DNA of 64,000 bases from Bacillota bacterium (GTDB taxonomy: Bacteria > Bacillota > UBA4882 > UBA8346), in assembly GCA_023426245.1 (NCBI GenBank), contig JAFABB010000056.1:17548-81547 (forward strand). Direction: 5' to 3'. A program made the position numbers and the translations under genes. Below the pieces are notes generated by a model, which saw only the letters and a list, made by a program, of their open reading frames with translations, had not been told where the DNA came from and searched no databases. Shown piece by piece: positions 61,584-64,000 of the stretch; the first letter of the stretch is position 1; the number at the start of each line of letters is the position of its first letter.

Positions 61584-61763
61584 TTACTTATTTAGAGATT
61601 CCAAGAAAGCCTTGATATCTTCCTCTCTAAATCTTACAGCACCCTTTCGGCCCTCGGATAACTTCAGGGCCTTTAATTTTCCTTCAGCGACCCAACGATT
61701 AATAGTACTTTCGGCTACTTTTAATTTTTTAGCGACTTCTTTCACAGTATAAAGTTCTTCCAT
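61584..61763 (-). CDS. Excisionase-like helix-turn-helix protein
   Basis: A 59-residue DNA-binding protein of the MerR/excisionase (HTH_17) type: MEELYTVKEVAKKLKVAEST, then INRWVAEGKLKALKL, a GRKGAVRFREEDIKAFLE end. The winged-helix pattern is complete. A strong ribosome site, GGAGG, lies 5 nt upstream of the ATG. Such proteins act as excisionases or as small regulators of mobile elements; no integrase gene is in the window. It is divergent from the gene at 61932. Confidence 0.85.
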   Translation of the reverse strand: MEELYTVKEVAKKLKVAESTINRWVAEGKLKALKLSEGRKGAVRFREEDIKAFLESLNK

Positions 61764-61830
61764 GTTTCCTCCATTATTTATTATAGTTTATCATTTATGC
61801 TTTATAGTTACAATAATTCATTTTATTCGC

Positions 61831-61859
61831 TTGACAGTATTGGTAAATTATAATATTAT
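61831..61859 (+). promoter_or_regulatory. Promoter of the gene at 61932
   Basis: TTGACA at 61831-61836, a 17-nt spacer and TATTAT at 61854-61859. The similar words TTTATAGTT and TTTATAGTTACAA near 61781 and 61800 form a direct repeat that could bind the divergent HTH protein. Confidence 0.65.
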
Positions 61860-61931
61860 ATGATAAATAAAAGATAATAAAAATAAATAATTATTTTCTA
61901 AGCATGAATATTTTTTAAGGAGGTAACCGGG

Positions 61932-62318
61932 ATGCTCAGACCTTACACCCAAATATTACGGGACGCTATCACCGAGCGGGCCATCGAAGTTGAGACGGAG
62001 CTACTGGCCAAGGACTCGCGCTACCGGGAATTGATTGCCAGACTTTGTGAACTGTTGGATAAAATCGAGAGGAACTTGCCGCCTGAAATGCAACGGCTTG
62101 TATTTGAGCTGGATGATGTCATAATGGAGCAGGGCGCTTTAGAAATACGGACGATGTATCTGCAGGGGTTGTATGACCGATTGAGTTTGGAAAGGTTTTG
62201 GATGAAGGTTTGCGGGATGCGGGGTAGAAAGTTCGGAAAGAAAGGGAGAAGATGGCTCGCGAGGATGTTTAAAGGTCTTTCGCTGTTTCTCCGTGTCTCT
62301 GCGGCCAAAAGTCTTTAG
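61932..62318 (+). CDS. Hypothetical helical protein with repeat-derived C-terminus
   Basis: A 128-residue protein with strong ribosome site AAGGAGG. Residues 1-90 are a regular, charged helical protein (AITERAIEVETELLAKDSRYRELI, then LPPEMQRLVFELDDVIMEQ), vaguely like the DUF6809-type protein at 17044 in its ...LEIRTMYLQGLYD end. The last 35 residues are basic and come from DNA (TCTTTCGCTGTTTCTCCGTG) that looks like a dispersed non-coding repeat, so the original C-terminus has probably been replaced. The function is unknown. Confidence 0.55.
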   Translation: MLRPYTQILRDAITERAIEVETELLAKDSRYRELIARLCELLDKIERNLPPEMQRLVFELDDVIMEQGALEIRTMYLQGLYDRLSLERFWMKVCGMRGRKFGKKGRRWLARMFKGLSLFLRVSAAKSL

Positions 62319-63395
62319 GCCGCAGACGTAAAGAAACCATTGTGTACAAGGCCAAAGCATAAGAAAGTTCAGGCGAGGTTTTATGATAGCAGTAGGGGTG
62401 GGTTTATCCAACAGGATCGGTATATGGGATTCAAATGGTATTCATAAGATTACAATGGGGACCAAAGAATCATGGAAAAAACATCTCAAAGATGGATTCA
62501 AGATTTCGGCTGATGATTCGGCGATTTGAATTGGGCCTATTGATCTAACCCCTTTGATCCCCGCGCGCTTTTTTGAGGCGCGACCTCATTCTGATCATAA
62601 TTAAAAAAGTGTTATCCGAAATTGTAACAGCTTGTGGTCTAAGCAAGAATCAAACAGATTGAGGTACCCCTTCCTTGTCCCAGAAAAGAAGCTTTCAGAA
62701 GGAGGGAAGGGGTTGGGGTTAGGTGAAATAGGCATTTTGGAACCACGTTTTCTTAGGTGTTATCAGTTTCGTCCTAGAATAAGAATATTATTAAGGGTTT
62801 TCAAATTTTCCGTAGTTGTAAGTCTAATTTATTTGCTTGTCTTTAGCAGCAATTCAGTTGTTAAAATATTAGCTACAGTCTCGGCTAGTTATGTAATGGG
62901 ATGTATTCGGAACCTAAAAAAGATAATTTTAATTTAGATTTTCTATCTATACAGATTGCATTAAATTTTCCAAAAAAGTGGGCTTAAAAAAAGTTAACGG
63001 AGACAGGATTTACGGGATTTACAGGATTAAGATCTGGTAAAAATGGGCTGAAAAAACAGATAATTCATAGGAGTTTTAAAAAAATCCTGTTAATCCATAA
63101 AATCCTGTGAATCCCGTTTAAGTTCTTTTAGTTAGGCCTGCAGTATAGTTTGACTATGCGTTGTCAGGTATTCAAAATACATATTTTAACCTATTAGTAA
63201 AATTGAAGCCCCGCAAGCTAATACTTCTCTTTCATTGAATATGCTATACCTTATTGCCGAGGGGTTGAGCAGCCCTTACATGAAAAACAAATAAACGGAC
63301 TGTATCCAATTCCGACCCCGCCTCTCCATGAAACAGGAGAGGCGGGGTTACATTTTAAGCGGAATTGGAGCGCCTCGCGGGCCGCTGCTGTTATT
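62319..63395. repeat. Gene-poor stretch with repeat elements of both families
   Basis: A complete family-2 MITE-like element lies at 62535-62733, with terminal repeats GCCTATTGATCTAACCCC and GGGGTTAGGTGAAATAGGC. A full family-1 copy runs at about 62945-63125. A nested palindrome at 63305-63369 has outer arms TCCAATTCCG/CGGAATTGGA and a 13-bp inner stem ACCCCGCCTCTCC/GGAGAGGCGGGGT. A 101-codon frame at 62632-62937 begins inside the repeat and lacks a ribosome site; I do not accept it as a gene. Confidence 0.65.
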
Positions 63396-63746
63396 TTAGT
63401 TCGTCGTTGCCTGGGTGCTGCTTTCGGTTTCCCCGGATTCACCGGCCCTGAAGCCAAATGCGAGCCATTTTTCTTCCGGAAGGTTGACCCGGATCGATTT
63501 TCGCGCCAGAGAGCTTTGATGATTCAATTCTTTCATGATTTCCTGTTGCGTCGTGGTGGCCTCCCTGGAACTGGACATCAGATCGTTCTTTTTTTGTTCG
63601 AGCAGGCCTGCCTGGTTGTAGAGATCAGTGATTTTGACCACCAGTTCTTTGGTAATTCCCAATTGGCTAACACTCTCCCCGTAGGAATTGAGCCCGTCGA
63701 GGAGCGTTTTGGCGCGGTTGATCTTGTGGGCAAAAGTTTGATACAT
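63396..63746 (-). CDS. Hypothetical coiled-coil protein
   Basis: A 116-residue, largely helical protein: YQTFAHKINRAKTLLDGLNSYG at the start, then SQLGITKELVVKITDLYNQAGLLEQKKNDLMSS (pattern), and a Ser/Thr-rich tail. There is no Cys, signal or membrane segment. The ATG at 63746 lies 10 nt after AAGGAGGTGA, an excellent ribosome site, so the gene is probably real and well expressed. It resembles small helical proteins with an N-terminal YQTF/YETF motif that I cannot name. The terminator-like palindrome at 63305-63369 lies at its 3' side. Confidence 0.6.
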   Translation of the reverse strand: MYQTFAHKINRAKTLLDGLNSYGESVSQLGITKELVVKITDLYNQAGLLEQKKNDLMSSSREATTTQQEIMKELNHQSSLARKSIRVNLPEEKWLAFGFRAGESGETESSTQATTN

Positions 63747-63844
63747 TAAACGATTCACCTCCTTTCCAAATAAAGATGAGATTTCCGAACTTTATCTTCT
63801 TGTTGGTTAATCTTGCAAATCAGGGTCAAATCATGGTCCGGGAA

Positions 63845-63879
63845 TAAAAAACGCCTCTGTAAGTTACAGCGGCGTTTTT
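63845..63879. terminator. Bidirectional terminator hairpin
   Basis: AAAAACGCC and GGCGTTTTT enclose a second pairing, CTGTAA/TTACAG. A related hairpin (GCCCTGTATAAACTACAGCGGC) begins at 63979 and runs off the window. Nothing else is seen between 63747 and 64000. Confidence 0.7.
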
Positions 63880-64000
63880 AATATTGAATTGATTTTATAT
63901 AGCCTGTCGATTTGGCCCCGGGAACTCTGCGTTCTCTGTAGCCTAAAATACCGGTTCGGCATTTTGGGCATAAAAAAAGCCCTGTATAAACTACAGCGGC

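Noticed and set aside
62632..62937. A 101-codon plus-strand frame with a hydrophobic C-terminal half
   Set aside because: It begins in a family-2 repeat, has no ribosome site, and the hydrophobic stretch is AT-driven.

Overview
The window reads as chromosomal DNA of an anaerobic, fermentative, sugar-using Bacillota. Evidence: infC-rpmI-rplT with a clostridial-style leader, the redox repressor Rex, YesM/YesN-type two-component control of an ABC sugar importer, and a ferredoxin-linked group 4 [NiFe] hydrogenase. Three loci (TolC-like channel, OmpA-domain protein, MacAB-like exporter) suggest an outer membrane, i.e. a diderm lineage of Bacillota of the Hydrogenispora/Limnochordia kind. That taxonomic guess is inference only.

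Layout. (1) 0.3-14.7 kb: a carbohydrate/polyol region. It holds a sugar-phosphate isomerase, Zn-alcohol dehydrogenase, old-yellow-enzyme reductase, a ribose-type ABC importer (binding protein, ATPase, permease), a chemoreceptor, a Gfo/Idh/MocA dehydrogenase, a second isomerase, a DeoR repressor and an aldo/keto reductase, then tag. (2) 14.7-19.7 kb: a gene-poor accessory stretch with degenerate repeats, MITE-like elements, a small Xre switch, a DUF6809-like gene and a lone AT-rich secreted propeller protein. (3) 19.7-32.6 kb: YitT, a phosphoesterase, NudC, a TetR-controlled MacB/MacA-like exporter, a ParB-ferredoxin fusion, a secreted transglutaminase-like protein, and a second TetR with TolC. 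(4) 32.6-34.9 kb: the L20/IF3 operon, starting with a probable AUU initiation codon, and a convergent OmpA-like gene. (5) 35.4-47.1 kb: two tandem zinc-ribbon micro-genes, then a 12-gene operon for an 11-subunit, complex-I-shaped [NiFe] hydrogenase plus its maturation protease, then rex. (6) 47.4-58.3 kb: recD2, then a sensor kinase/AraC regulator, an ABC oligosaccharide importer without its own ATPase, and a GH31 glycosidase. (7) 58.3-64 kb: a decayed accessory region with a dense cluster of broken tRNA-like modules, a DUF4258/YgiT/HTH toxin-antitoxin-like module, a transposase remnant, an excisionase-like gene and more repeats.

How it fits together. The two importers feed sugars into catabolism through isomerases and NAD(P)-dependent oxidoreductases. 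Surplus reductant, probably as reduced ferredoxin, can leave as H2 through the membrane hydrogenase, whose three antiporter-like subunits would conserve energy as an ion gradient. Rex, encoded just downstream, is the natural NADH sensor of such a metabolism, although I found no convincing Rex operator. The most unusual items are the Nuo-complete hydrogenase with intact nickel-ligating cysteines, the scrambled tRNA-module cluster beside a toxin-antitoxin-like locus, the ParB-2[4Fe-4S] fusion, the AUU start of infC, and several dispersed families of non-coding palindromic repeats.
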